Source: Adiantum capillus-veneris
Lineage: Eukaryota; Streptophyta; Polypodiopsida; Polypodiales; Pteridaceae
Reading direction: 5' to 3'
Assembly (NCBI GenBank): GCA_014529385.2
Contig: CM043964.1
Coordinates: 105,813,087-105,877,086, forward strand
Length of the DNA stretch: 64,000 nt
Positions 11,030 to 23,170 of the stretch are shown here, piece by piece. Made by a program: the position numbers and the translations under genes. Position 1 is the stretch's first letter. The number at the start of each line of letters is the position of its first letter. The notes beneath the pieces are model-generated. The model ran no database searches, was not told where the DNA came from, and worked only from the letters and a program-made list of their open reading frames with translations.

Positions 11030-11260
11030 GTGTCAAGGCAATCAAGCAAGGTCGAGAAGAAGCAGCTTGAAGCTAGGTCGAAGCAAGATAGCTTGAGAAT
11101 AAGCTTCTCCTGGAAAGCAAGCAAGGGCGAGCTTGGTCGAAGCACGCAAGGGAATAAGCTTGAGACGAGCAAGAAGAGAATCTTGAGTCGAGGTCAAGGA
11201 GGAAAAAGCTCCCTCTCTCTCGCTCTCAACCTCGGCAAGCAAGAAGCATCAAAGGGCAAT
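10900..11260. repeat. CT/GA-rich low-complexity region with (CT)24
   Basis: Uninterrupted CT dinucleotides at about 10989-11036, flanked by CTCTCTC- and AAGCAAG-rich sequence. Long serine/leucine or arginine/glutamate frames on both strands here are artefacts of the repeat. Confidence 0.85.
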
Positions 11261-11263
11261 TAA

Positions 11264-12200
11264 CGAAGAGTTGAACGAGGGTAATAGGGTAACGTCAACG
11301 AAGGCAAGGAAGTGGAACAAAGGATGCTCAAAAAGAGGTAATCAAAGGTATACAGAGCCTGAAGGCAATCAAGATAAGTCAATTAGAGGAGACGGAAAAA
11401 TTTGTGAGCGGCAATTAGCCAATGCAAAGCATAAGGAGTAGGAAGCTGCGGAATAATTGATAATAACTGAAGCTTGATGATTGAGGCAGTGAGGAGAATA
11501 AAGCTTGTAGAATCTAACGGAACTTGAAGCAGATAAAGCGGTATAAGAAAATTTCCATCACTGTGATCAGCTAAAAATTGATTTACCATTCTGTTAAGTC
11601 CGGTGTCCTTAATAGCCCAGTTAATCCTGTAAAGACGAGCTTAAACTCCTAATTAGCAGATGATCCAAGTGACGGTGTTGTTAACAGCCCACCTTGACTA
11701 AGGATTAAGTTGTACTCAAATGTATTAATCAATTAATTGACGGGTATGATGATTGCCAGAGTGACTTGCATCAGTTGTTTTTGTTCTCTCTCTTTCACAC
11801 CTCCCATAGCCACAGGCCTACGACTTACGTTTCGAACACATATCCCCCGACAACGTTATGAGCACTTGCATCTTGTCAAGGTTGCTCACTTGGAGGATAC
11901 GTGTGGAACTTTCTCATTGTTTCCTTGATCTTGTTCAGATTGTTCCTCTCTTGGTGGTGTTGACTCTTCTTCTCGTGTATTTTCTTGCTCTCTTTGACAC
12001 TCTGCTATTTCTCCTACTAGCCATAAGTTTTGTTCCAGGGCTAGTGATAGGTGTCCAACATGGCCGATAGCATGATATGCTATCTTTGTGAGAATTTATG
12101 GAGACCCCAAGAAATAAATGTTATGTGGATTCTTTACATGTGTCAAGGTGGTATGAATATAGTGGGCATGGTTTACTTTAGTGGCTCCCTCTTTCTTGGA
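11264..12200. other. Non-coding stretch, nothing recognised
   Basis: Moderately AT-rich sequence without a convincing frame, RNA gene or repeat boundary. Confidence 0.4.
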
Positions 12201-12203
12201 TGC

Positions 12204-12923
12204 CTATGTGAAGGTAGATTCCACTACGCGATTTGGAGCAGTGTACCTTCGTGGACTCTTTGCAATGAAATTACAGTGTTGATGGTAGAGTCTAAGTGCC
12301 TGCTCTATCTCCTTTTTCTTGAGATCCGAGAACGATGTGGATCTACTAGTGAATATATTAGGGGTAGGCAATTGGTGGTCTCTCATTGTCTTTCCCCCCT
12401 TGGGTAGTCTTAAAGCATCTGCTACCTGATCTTTTGTGATGTTCACTTCTATGGGAGTGTCATTCAAGTATGAAATTGTATCCCGACCTTCCTCGATGAT
12501 TCTATGCAAAAACTCATAAGCTCTCTTGTAGTCTACACCACAGGGTTCCAGTTGGATGTAGTCCTTGAGACCAATCTTCTTCCACAACGGTCTAACTACA
12601 TCTTCTTTTTCTAGTTCTTGAGCTTCCTTCGGAAACATTTGCACTTCTATCCTGGATCCTTGTGCACTTTTGAATATGACATGGTATACCATGACATGTT
12701 GGCTCTCTAGCTGTTCTTTGGCCAGCCATGTAACATTTGCCTCCTTTAAAGCTTCCTCTTCTATCTCGGATATGGTGGAAGCTTGGCAAGCTTTGCCATC
12801 ATAAGTTTCTTCTTTGGAGCTCCCAAAGTGGATGAGAGAGATCCTGATAGAAAACCACCAAATATGGTTATTAGCCTTGTTCCAACAGCTCCCAACAAGT
12901 AGAAAAGCTAATAAAGCAATCAA
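12204..12923 (-). CDS. Hypothetical protein, possibly retroelement-derived
   Basis: A 239-codon frame without stop. The body is soluble and charged, with segments such as GLKDYIQLEPCGVDYKRAYE and ITKDQVADALRLPKGGKTMR. The second is reminiscent of the N-terminal domains of plant mobile-domain or gag-like proteins (a short helix before an ALxLP motif), but the match is weak. The first 40 codons are hydrophobic and Trp-rich and may be non-coding, so the real start could be near the KEETYDGKACQ segment. I do not assign a function. Confidence 0.35.
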   Translation of the reverse strand: MIALLAFLLVGSCWNKANNHIWWFSIRISLIHFGSSKEETYDGKACQASTISEIEEEALKEANVTWLAKEQLESQHVMVYHVIFKSAQGSRIEVQMFPKEAQELEKEDVVRPLWKKIGLKDYIQLEPCGVDYKRAYEFLHRIIEEGRDTISYLNDTPIEVNITKDQVADALRLPKGGKTMRDHQLPTPNIFTSRSTSFSDLKKKEIEQALRLYHQHCNFIAKSPRRYTAPNRVVESTFT

Positions 12924-12975
12924 GGTGCACTAAAAACATAATTTTTGGCAACGTTTATCTTAGGCATTCCTAAGA

Positions 12976-12980
<5 letters not shown>

Positions 12981-13015
<35 letters not shown>

Positions 13016-13020
13016 CGTGT
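12981..13020. repeat. (GT)n microsatellite
   Basis: About 40 bp of GT with GCGT variants at the end. Confidence 0.9.
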
Positions 13021-13442
13021 GAGAATTGGTGCCAGGCTAGATGTACATGATGTATATGAGTTGCAGGTGATAGGCATGAAGTATGATGACTTTTTAATCC
13101 CTATGGTGAGAATTATGAATAACTCTATGTCCGCTTTTTTTGTTGTCAGAGCTTGTGGTGTTTGAATGAGTTATACTTTGCCAAACTTGATGGAAATTAA
13201 CATGGTGCTTTATGTGAGCCATATAAACATTTTTGTGATCAAATTTGATGATTTAGGTCCCTCTGGTCACAGTTCTATCTTAGACATGCCTAAGATAGAT
13301 TTGTGTGATTTTGGGTCTTTTTGGGCTTCTTCCAGCTTGAGTGGCTCTATGGGGTTGTGACTTAGTTCTTGATGAATTTTGAGCTCGATTGACAATCTAG
13401 AAGTCAGTTGTGTCCACTTTTAGTGTCTTTTGGGCGGTAAAG

Positions 13443-14026
13443 TGTAACATAGGGGAATGCATGCATGAGAAGAGTGCACTAGGGTGGTGTAGGCTATATG
13501 TCAACTAGTGACAAATGCATGCATGAGAAGAGTGCACCAAGGTGGTGTAGGCACAGTCCAAAGGAAACTAGTGACAAAAGGTCTGCCCTAGGATTCTGGG
13601 TGCACAGTCCTGGTCATTCTTCTTGTGCATTTTTTTGTTGTATGAGGAGAGCAGCCGCAAGTGCCCTACCCGAGTCCTAAAACAAAACAAAAAGCTATAT
13701 GTCAACTAGGAAAATCATGCTTACCTAAAAAGATGTAACATAGGGGAATGCATGCATGAGAAGAGTGCACTAGGGTGGTGTAGGCTATATGTCAACTAGT
13801 GACAAATGCATGCATGAGAAGAGTGCACCAAGGTGGTGTAGGCATAGTCCAAAGGAAACTAGTGACAAAAGGTCTGCCCTAGGATTCTGGGTGCACAATC
13901 CTGGTCGTTCTTCTTGTGCATTTTTTTGGTGTATGAGGAGAGCAGCCGCAAGTGCCCTACCCGAGTCCTAAAACAAAACAAAAAGCTATATGTCAACTAG
14001 GAAAATCATGCTTACCTAAAAAGATG
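13443..14026. repeat. 291-bp tandem duplication
   Basis: GTAACATAGGGGAATGCATG begins near 13445 and again near 13736, and the two copies differ at only a few bases. Within each copy a shorter segment (CATGCATGAGAAGAGTGCAC) is itself repeated about 60 bp apart. The two 60-codon frames in the copies are not evidence of a gene. Confidence 0.85.
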
Positions 14027-14574
14027 TGCAAAAAATGCTTCAATCATGACAATTTATCTTTGGTGCACCTAAGATAAAATTTGTATTTTATTATCATTTA
14101 TGCCCCCAACTTGCCCTGTCTAGCTTCTACTAGGTTGGTTAAGGTAGGTGATGGCCCTGGTTCTGTATTTTGTACTTGATGTTGATCCCGATGAAGTTGG
14201 ATGTCCTCATTTGAGTTGAACTTGACTTGGAGTTACTAGCCGATAATTGTGTGTGATGAAGGTTAGTAGGGGTCAGGTGTAGTGTGTAGAGTGCCCCCCT
14301 TGACTTTGAGATCAAATGGATCAATCTTTTGCATGGAAGTGGAAAATGTCGCTTTGCGGTGGAGATATGGTCATTTTGCCCTATCCTTATAAGATGGACT
14401 TTGATGCACTATTAAATGAGCCAATGTCAATTAACGGAAGGAGCTAAAGGCCCAAGCCTTACAAAGGCACATCAAAGATGAATGCGAAGAAGCAATGAAG
14501 ATTGGAGTTACACATTTTTCCAAAATAGTTATGTAGTGTAAGTTCTAAATTTATTTCAATCCATTGTAATAGTT

Positions 14575-14762
14575 GTAATGGGTTACGGGCTCAATGAGAG
14601 TTCCAAGCTATAAATAATAGATCATTTAGTGTGCCTAGGTTACAGATTCATGAAGTTGTGGAGCCCTATATAATGGGTTATGACTCAATGATTGTTCTAA
14701 GCTGGAAAGAATAGGTCAGTTACTCTGCCTAGGTTGCAGATTCAGTAAGTTGTGGAGCCCTT
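14575..14762. repeat. Diverged ~95-bp tandem duplication
   Basis: The segment ending CAGATTCATGAAGTTGTGGAGCCC (14581-14667) recurs with many differences at 14676-14760, ending CAGATTCAGTAAGTTGTGGAGCCC. Old duplication, no coding content. Confidence 0.6.
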
Positions 14763-16262
14763 AAGGCCTTGGGCACCCAGACAATGCATATTTCAACTCT
14801 AGGTATATAAGGTAGTGTGTAAAGGAAATTAGGGTTCTCAGCCTCATTGGTTGAGACCACTCTTTGGTGAGAGCTCATGAGGTGTGTGGCTATGGAGTCC
14901 TTGAGCTTCTCCTTGCTCATGTGATTTGATTAACACTAATCAATGCTTAATTCTCTTTTACTATGCCTCTCTCATACTTCTTATCATTGTTAATGATACT
15001 TTGATTAGCTAGATCGTAACTAATTAGTGGTTAATCCCGCTCTAATCTTCTGTGATTGCCCTCTATTTTTTGTGTGTGCATGTAGGTTTGATTGGAGTGC
15101 GTATGCTCAATGGATCTATGTGTGTGTGTTTGTGATTAGTGTGTTGCATGAAAGGATTAGTGATGTGTGTGTGTCTTTGCAACTGTTAGTGTGTGTGATT
15201 GTGTTGATCTGAGGTAAAGAGAAGTGGATGTGGATATTGCCAAACATTTTGGCTTAGCTTCTCCATAGGCCAAGAAGCTCGCCTCGTAAAGTCGCCATTT
15301 GTGTTACCATGGTTAGCTCACTAATCGTGTGAGTGTTTCCATGCCCAATTGACAACTATTGTTGGTCATTGGAGCTATGCTACGATGGTACCCCCAACAT
15401 CTTGTGTCGTTGCCAAGGAGTGATGGCCTACGCTTGGCATAATCAAATTGGTTTCCTCATTAATTTTACTCTTGTGTCTATGGTTTCGTGGATTTTGGAT
15501 ATGTGTGCATATGGCATTGTGTAATTTCCCCATATTTGTCACCAAATCTTGCTAATTGTGTGCCTACACACTCTAATTTTACACTAACCCTTTGCTAATT
15601 TCACTAATTTTAACTAACTTACACACTAATTTTCTACTATTTGGACTAGCATTTTGTGCTAATGCTTTGATATTTGCCTAAGTAGAGGCTTGGATTGCAT
15701 TCTAACATTGCCGGTTTGTGCTATTCGCTTAATGATTTGTTGACTTTGGAATGCAAGATTAGAGCTTTGGAGCATCGACGAAAGCGGCCTAGACATTGTG
15801 TAAGAAAAAATTGGATGGTATTATTGGATTCAAGATTTGTGCGGTTATGCTTCTCCATTGTCAATTTGTGATTTGGGACTTCTAACTTTACATGTTTGTA
15901 TACTGTCGTAATGTCGAAATTTTCTTATTAATTGAATGTGAAAATTGATGTTTTCATGTACTAATGTGCATTGTGAATTTGCCTACATGCATGCTTGAAT
16001 GGTCAATTGCAAGTGTGTGCATAAAAATCAAGTGTGTGTGCACTATAATTGAGTGTGTGTATGCTTAGTTTTAGGTGTGTGTGAACTATTTTGCCTTTGT
16101 GTGTGCACCTAAAACTCAATGTATGCATAAAGATCTTGCTAATGTGATGGTTGACTTGTGTTATGGTCATGCCCAATTAGACATTTGTGAATTCAATTTG
16201 CAATTTTGACACGATTAACACTTGTGTGTGCACATTTAAAAATTGGTAAAATCTATCAGTTA

Positions 16263-16294
<32 letters not shown>

Positions 16295-16650
16295 CACGCG
16301 CGCGTGCGCCTAAAAGTGCTTAATTTGCATGATTAATTCAATTTTTGACTGTAAATTTGAAGTGTGTTATGGTTAATTGCTACATTTTTTAGTTTGAGGA
16401 TTTTTTGGATTTCATTGGTGAGTTTTTGGAATTTTTGGGTGATTTTTAGCATTTTTGACTAATTTTGGTATTTCGAGCTTCAAAAAATAAAAAAATAAAA
16501 AATTGGGTTCGACGGGCACCGGTGTTTGATCACGATCTTGGACGAATGCTCCGGTAGATTTTCAACGTTCATGCGTACTCAATGGGTAACTTTTGGACTT
16601 TTTGACTAATTAAATCAATTTCAACAACTTGTTCTGGTGACAATCCTCCC
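14763..16650. other. AT-rich non-coding stretch with TG repeats
   Basis: Long AT-rich region dominated by TTGTGTGTG-type simple sequence, including a (TG)n tract at about 16266-16294. No frame longer than about 65 codons looks like protein. Confidence 0.55.
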
Positions 16651-16809
16651 TTGCGGTGATTAAGTGTTATATAGATTTGAAAAAATAGAAAACAACCCCT
16701 CCCCAGCCATCTTATGCGTGCTTAAGATGTTCTCTCTCCTCCCTAAGACTTTCTCTGACACACCCCTCTCACTCTCTCTCTCTCCCCCCATGGTCAAACA
16801 TATAAGATA

Positions 16810-16811
<2 letters not shown>

Positions 16812-16854
<43 letters not shown>
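16812..16854. repeat. (CT)n microsatellite
   Basis: About 43 bp of pure CT within a wider pyrimidine-rich region (16730-16980). Confidence 0.9.
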
Positions 16855-16856
<2 letters not shown>

Positions 16857-17248
16857 CCTGGACCAAACGCATAAGAAACTTTCTTTCTTACTCTCTCTTT
16901 CTCTTTCCTCCAACTTTCTGCCCTTAAGGCGCATAAAGAGTCTCTTACTCTTTCTTTCACTCTCTCTTTAGAGCCCCGTCCCACCAAGTGGCTCTGGGGG
17001 ATGGTTGATTACATCTTGTCATGCCCCGTAAGTAGGTTGACCCTTCAGGCTGGCCAATTTTTATTCAAAAGGCGCAATGAAAGGACCGGCTATAGCCTTT
17101 TACCAATTTTCCAACGAGTAGAAGTCTGGTGTGACTTTTACAACTACCTTTACATATCGAGGGGGAGAGGAGAGAGCTCTGCTCGCCATATGAGTCCACA
17201 TTTTGCAGTTCAGAGAGGGAGGGAGAGAGAGCGCTACACTCCAACATT

Positions 17249-17249
<1 letters not shown>

Positions 17250-17288
<39 letters not shown>

Positions 17289-17321
17289 GAGAGAGCTTTT
17301 TGAACAGTCCTGTAGCATTTG

Positions 17322-17404
<83 letters not shown>
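17250..17404. repeat. (CA)n and (GA)n microsatellites upstream of transposase
   Basis: (CA)16 at about 17250-17282 and an uninterrupted 81-bp GA tract at 17324-17404. They lie directly 5' of the Harbinger transposase frame and let artefactual Arg-Glu and Cys-Val frames run through the region. Confidence 0.9.
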
Positions 17405-17407
<3 letters not shown>

Positions 17408-17552
17408 GGGAGTTCTCTATGCAGTAATGAAGAGAGAGAGAGAGAGCCATGGAGAACATTGGATTGCAAAATGCATTGCTTGCGATCATTCCAAGTGTCA
17501 TAGCGCGGCAGAGCAAGCTAAGAAAATTTGTGAATCAGTGCTCCAGTCTACC

Positions 17553-18785
17553 ATGGAGGCCGACGACAACGACTCCATCGAGCTCATCATGCGTGTTATC
17601 CCTATCACATTGGCGGGAGGCATGATCTCGCGATGACCTCGCTTTGCAGGAGACCCACTAGTGCCGGAACTTGGATGGTACATCAAACCTAGGTCGACCA
17701 TACACTGGTGGAACCACTTCGTCTTTCACGCACGTGCTGACAATGAACGATGGAGAGAGATGTTTCGCTTGCCTTTCAACCTCTTCAGAGTCGTTGATTT
17801 GGTTAGAGAAGATGTCAAAAAGAAGCCAATTCCAGTGCAGTTGCGTAATATTCCCGGTCGGATTTGGTCTCCAAAAAAGAAAATTGGACTCGCCATCATG
17901 CTACTCTCTTTAGGTAATAGCCAGCACCATGTTGCCAATTGTTTTGGGTGCGGTTGTTCCTCTGTCTCTAAATTCTTGTATCAGCTTGCCACTGCATTGA
18001 TCAAGAATGCGGGATTGCTAGTCTGTTGGCCTGAAACAGAAGGAGAGCTGGCAAAGATCAAAGAGGGTTTTCGTGCAGTCCGTGGTCTCCCCAATTGTTG
18101 TGGTGCCATAGATGCTACACATGTGAATATGTATCTCCCAAAGAATGAGACCAACGAAGCTTGGTATGACAGATACGGAAACTATAATATGATAATCCAG
18201 GGCATTGTAGATGCAAACATGAAGTTCTTGGATATGAACATTGGCTGGCCCGGATCTTGTAACGATAAGCGGATTTTACGCAACTCTGGTTTCTATAGGT
18301 TATGCCAAGGTCGAGAACGATTGGTAGGTCAACCATTTGTTCACGAAGACCTCAGTATTCAATAATATATTGTGGGTGATGGAGGGTACATTCTCTTGCC
18401 TTGGCTACTCATTCCATATCCACGCACTATGTTGGATTCTATTAGTCATCGCAAGTACAATTTGTTGCACTCGTCGACAAGGATTGTGGTCGACCGTGCT
18501 TTCGGCCGCTTGAAGGAGACATGGAAGTTTGTTGGGGGCACAATTAGATCACCCAATCTACTCACATTGCCTGCAAATCTACAGGCATGTGGCATCTTTC
18601 ACAACATGCTAATGGATCTAGCGGTAGATCAGGAGATCAAGGTGTGTCAAATAGATGTGAATGACTCACTGTTCGACAATCCATTCGCCCCAAATGTTGG
18701 AGGTGACCTTGAAGATACCCCTGAAGGTGTAGAGTTCAGAGAGACCATGCGTGAGTACTTGGATGCGCAAGGGTTAACATACTAA
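17553..18785 (+). pseudogene. PIF/Harbinger transposase (DDE_Tnp_4 type)
   Basis: One reading frame from ATG 17553 to 18785, broken by two nonsense codons: TGA at 17637-17639 and TAA at 18363-18365. The parts on either side are in the same frame. It shows the Harbinger transposase layout. The first Asp is in CCGAIDATHV and the second in GWPGSCNDKRIL. A GDGGY strand follows, then the third-residue motif VVDRAFGRLKETW. Family members usually read (V/I)ERAFGRLK, so the third catalytic acid is Asp here instead of Glu. The protein cuts and joins element ends in the nucleus, together with a Myb-like partner; the candidate partner is encoded on the opposite strand at 19845-20600. With two stops and the E-to-D change this copy is probably dead. 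Confidence 0.8.
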
Positions 18786-19844
18786 TTGCCTACCAAGGTC
18801 GATGTAGAAGCTATAGGATTTCTTCATTATAATGGTATGAATAAATTGTCTCTTTCTAGGGCACCTGTTTTTTATGATTGAGTCGATAAATATTCCTTTC
18901 TTTCATTTCCCTTATGAGCGAAATGGTGGAGGTACAGAGGTACTATGTAGCTGTTTCACTAGTGGTATAACAACAATTTGTAAAATTATTGTTCCCCAAC
19001 AAGGATTATGGAAAGTTAGTATTGAGTACTTGTTACTGTCTCGAGCATGGATTTTTATTATAGTTAATGTTCTCAAATGTGTCGTCTTTTCATTGGTAGA
19101 CAGTGTAGTGCAACTTCTGAGGCATAAAAATTGTAGTTTGTACCAGCAGCTTGTGGACTTCATATTTCATACTGGGATTCAGATTGATTACGCTTCACCT
19201 CCTACAGGCTATGAATGTTACAATAAATCCAAATGTCAGTCAAAGATTGAAAAGGTTACATTGCACTAAAAGCTGAGGAGCACTTTCTATGACGATTACA
19301 TGGTGCAATTGCAAAAGCTTCATTGCAGACTTGCTGGCTGTGCACCAGCAACAAGAGCATTTGAATACAACTCTAACATAATAGAAGCTTGCATCGACTG
19401 ACTTCTGGCTGAGGATAATCTGTTGCCATTGCCTCGATTTTTCCACTAGAATGTACGTCAATTTTTAAGCCCCTCTAGCAGGGACTCCTTATGACAGATT
19501 AGTACTCAGGTGCAGATGGCCGCAAAAAGAGTAATATGCAATGACAAAATGATACAACCTGACAAAAATTGAATTCAAAGCCAAAGTAAACTGAACTTAT
19601 GCCAAAATATATCATTGCAATGTCACGACAGAAAAACCCTGAAAATACAGATTTGATTAAACTAAAAAGCTTCTCGATAATGCCGCATTGTTGCCTATAG
19701 CAATCCAAACTTTTGACACCTTAAAAGATAACACAATACTGAACTAAAACGATACATGAGTGAAATCCCAAAAAACAAGAAAGTTGTGTTCGTAATGATG
19801 ACAACATTGAAGCCTTACAAGACAACCATACAATTTTTCCATTG

Positions 19845-20600
19845 CTACATCTTATCAACAATCCTGTTCAAGGCATTTGAGAGTCCTTCCAGCCCCATCG
19901 CCGAACACGGCCCGATCTCAACTTTTGTACGCTCAAGGTCGCTAATATCCTTGTGTCTTACATTTTTTGCTTCCTCTGCAGCTTCGAGTGCTTGTGTGAT
20001 ATCTTTCGTGGCTTCCTTCAAACCCACATCGTACACATGGGTACGCTTTCGTACTCGCTTTGGGACCCCACCATTGGTGGAAGTCCTCTCAATGGTTTCA
20101 TCCACATAGTCACTTTCACCAGCACCAGGGGTTCTTGGAGTACGCTTATCTATAAAACATCAAAACAATTGAGTACGTTTGAACCAAAGTTATTTGGCGT
20201 GATAGACATGTTGCAAAACATATTTCGTACTATTGTTGGAGTCGACGACGGGGGTTGGTGGATTCAGCACAGGGTCATGTCCGTAGTAGCGCTCCATGAG
20301 GTCAAACACATCTCTATCAAAATTTAGGTTTGAAAACTTTCCCTCGTCCTTGCGTTCTCGCGCGGACATCTGCCAGTAGCTACTCTTGCCAGACGGCGCA
20401 TTTCGTTCCCAATCTGAAATCTCCTTTTGAATAAAGGCCAATCGTTTTGACTTGTCATATGCTGCCTTCCAGTCTACAAGAACGCCACGCCCGGCCATCA
20501 CAGCTACTATCTCACACCAATGCTGCTCTAGTGTTTTAGACCTACCTCCAACTCTAGCATGGAATCTGTCCAACTCATGTACTCTCTTCACTTCGATCAA
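19845..20600 (-). CDS. Myb/SANT-like Harbinger partner protein
   Basis: Two - strand frames look like exons. 20600-20190 carries a Trp-rich trihelix/Myb-like DNA-binding domain (SKTLEQHWCEIV, then VDWKAAYDKSKRL, then SYWQMSARERK). 20105-19845 carries a helical acidic tail (TKDITQALEAAEEAKNVRHK). A typical acceptor TTTTATAG precedes the second part near 20151, giving an intron of roughly 90 bp. PIF/Harbinger elements encode such a protein, which recruits the transposase to element ends. Its convergent placement with the transposase supports one element. Confidence 0.65.
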
Positions 20601-20707
20601 TACTGAAGTGCTCCTTGTGTCTCAATGAAAGCGTGAGATGGAGTGCTTAGTTGTTGGGGCAGGATCAGATGTTGCACCTCGCTTTGTCCTCTTTCCTGTG
20701 GTTCGAT

Positions 20708-21004
20708 CTACCGGGGGTTGTTGAGTGGGTATGGGATTGGGATCAGGCTGCATGGTAGCATCTTCAGATGGAAATTGGCTGTCGAAACCACCTCATCATG
20801 CATGTCGTCGGAATTGAGGTCGGCAAGGTATGTCCCTTGAGATGGTGTTGCAGTCGAGTTGATGGTAAATTGTGACTGAAGAGGATAGAACTGCTCATGT
20901 CCATTCGTGAAGGTAGAGGAAGAGCGCGAGGTTTGTTGGTTTTGAGTGAGAAATTGAGGGAAAGATTGAAAGGATGACACACTTGCGGCTTGGCACGCCT
21001 GCAA
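20708..21004 (-). CDS. Possible 5' exon of the Myb-like gene
   Basis: A 98-codon frame rich in Ser, Gln, Thr and Pro (FQSFPQFLTQNQQTSRSSS), directly upstream of the Myb-like exon on the same strand. Low-complexity N-terminal tails like this are usual in such proteins. No splice junction was proven, so it could also be chance. Confidence 0.35.
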   Translation of the reverse strand: MQACQAASVSSFQSFPQFLTQNQQTSRSSSTFTNGHEQFYPLQSQFTINSTATPSQGTYLADLNSDDMHDEVVSTANFHLKMLPCSLIPIPYPLNNPR

Positions 21005-22249
21005 CGAAAGAAACTATCTATCATCAGGTGCTTAAAGGGGTTTCTATCTATCAGAAAAAAGAACCATAACCACAACAAATGATCCTAACAAATCAGCCCA
21101 CAATCCATAACAGTCAGCCAACAAACTCATATCAATGCACTTGACAAACACTTTTTATCAAACCATCACAGACCTTGCTAACAATTCCAATATTGCCACA
21201 ACCCTAAAAATATTGCTGGCACAACTAGATGCAACCACAAGCTCTACATACCAATATCATCCCTTCTGCCTTGTACGTCTCCTATAGACATAGATTCTCA
21301 TTCTCCCAAAGCAGTCATCTGAAAGAAAATACAACCAACCAAAATCATACGATGTCCAACCTACATAGTTTCCTTCAACGCGACTTGCTCGATGATCACT
21401 TCCCTCCTCATCCCCCTCCCGTTCTTTGTCTATCTCCCAACTTTTCATGACAGCAATGCATCTACTTTTTGATCAGCCCATTACTTTCACCCAAGCCGAC
21501 ACACCTTCCTGCATCAGTGAAGTATATAGCCAATCGCTTCACAACTCTAACCTAGAATGAATTTACATTCTCCTACAATGGCCCTCCGCAACTGAAAGCT
21601 TTATGGAGCAAGAATTCTTTAGCGTTTCCAATGACATCAACTCACACCAAAGCAGTTTTATGGCACAACATGATTGCAGTCTGAGTTTTCATCACTCATT
21701 CAAAGTTATGAGACATTAGTGCAAAGAGGCCTCCTTTCTTTGTCCGTCTCTCTCTCATTTGTGTACAGCGATGAAGGCAGGCAGGCAGGGCTCTGTTCAA
21801 ACCTCACTACATATGAGTAGAAGCGATGCATGTGCAAGGGTTATGCTAAAGAAATGGGGAGGCCGAGAAAGAGCACATGAGCAGAGTAGAGTTAGTGCAG
21901 ATGGCCAGCAGATGGCATAGAGGAAAATGTTGGCTCTGATGAGAATGGCCAGTGGCGGTGTGCAAATTGCCCCTGAACTTGTAGTCGACCCGCACAGAAC
22001 GCCAAATCAGAGGCCGCCATCTCCTCGATGACTTGCAATAGCCAGTCAAGTATTGTAAGCGCTCTAAAAATTTGGTTTTGGGCTGGATTTTGGAGGGGCT
22101 ACAATGGGTGTGTCGATCCCTCGTATGCGCTGTAACCGCTTGGTGAGACCTGAAAAGTTAGCGCTTATGGTGCACCCATCCCCCACAGTGATTGGGTGGG
22201 ACGGGGCTCTTAGTTAGTCTTTCTGGGGTTTCTCAAGCTTTCATTCTCT

Positions 22250-22389
22250 CTCTCTCTTCTCTCTCTTCGCCTCCTTGGCAGGGCACCGACATAGCATCCG
22301 TATTCTCTCATTCCGCGTTGTCCAATGTGCGCCATACACACACAAACAGCTCTCTGCACGTGCTCTCTCTCTCCCTCCTCGAGGCCCCA

Positions 22390-22444
<55 letters not shown>

Positions 22445-22445
22445 G
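22250..22445. repeat. (CT)n and (CA)n microsatellites
   Basis: Pyrimidine-rich start (22244-22268) and an almost pure 47-bp CA tract at about 22396-22442. Confidence 0.85.
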
Positions 22446-22763
22446 TTGTCCTACATTGCGCACCCACCCAGTGTTAGAAAAAAACCGGGGTCTAGTGTAT
22501 TTTAACCGGTTGAAATTGTAAAATCCCGGTTAGATGTCAAGCTTGCCTTTAAGAAAACCGGCAAATTTTCACAAGTTTAAGTGTAATTGCCGGCAAAAGC
22601 TTCAAATTTTGACCTAAAATCAGGAGAAATTCAAGTTTCCCCTTATTTTGACCGGTTTGGGAAAATGTATTTTTCTTGCCCTGCACCCACCCTAGGTTGT
22701 CACCTCTCACTCTCCGTCTCATTCGCTGACAGCAATGCAGAGCGCCACGTGGGCTCTCTCTCT

Positions 22764-22796
22764 GTCCCTTTCCCTGATGACACATTCACGCACAAA

Positions 22797-22836
<40 letters not shown>

Positions 22837-22869
22837 GTCCCTTTCCCTGATGACACATTCACGCACAAA

Positions 22870-22915
<46 letters not shown>

Positions 22916-22939
22916 CTTTCCCTGATGACACATTCACGC

Positions 22940-22975
<36 letters not shown>
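22764..22975. repeat. Three tandem ~74-bp units containing (CT)n
   Basis: CCCTTTCCCTGATGACACAT followed by TCACGCACAAACTCTC and a CT tract occurs three times, starting near 22764, 22837 and 22912 (periods 73 and 75). The unit is a 40-bp unique segment plus a variable CT run, so the array is a minisatellite seeded by a microsatellite. Confidence 0.85.
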
Positions 22976-22977
<2 letters not shown>

Positions 22978-23170
22978 GTTCAGTTCACTCTCTGGTCCGA
23001 CTGTGCTGCTACCCACGTGCTCGCCCGCCTTGTGCGCCCTCAGACACGCACACGCCCTCCCTACGCTGCATGCTGGGCACTCACACGCTGCCATCAACGC
23101 CGGCTCCAGCTCGTCCCGCCATCACCGTTGCAGACTGCTCGCCCTCGCCATCGCCATTCAGGCCAGGTAA

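Larger units (their letters stand above)
16996..22184. mobile_element. PIF/Harbinger element, approximate limits
   Basis: Transposase (+) and Myb-like gene (-) converge at about 18.8-19.8 kb. A weak inverted pair, GGGGGATGGTTG at 16996 and CACCCATCCCCC ending at about 22184, could be terminal repeats of a 5.2-kb element. I see no convincing TTA/TAA target duplication, so the ends are tentative. The element itself is secure from its two genes. The interval 18786-19844 between the genes has no convincing frame. Confidence 0.4.

Noticed and set aside
13498-13971. Two near-identical 60-codon frames as a duplicated gene
   Set aside because: They are carried by the 291-bp tandem duplication, start and stop at arbitrary places and show no coding pattern.
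16996-22184. Definite terminal repeats of the Harbinger element
   Set aside because: Only about nine matching bases rich in G, and no matching 3-bp target duplication. Kept only as approximate limits.
22210-22467. Cys-Val-rich frame on the - strand
   Set aside because: Pure translation of the (CA)n tract. The same applies to Arg-Glu and Ser-Leu frames over GA/CT tracts at 10.9-11.2, 16.7-17.5, 22.7-23.1 and 38.5-38.9 kb.
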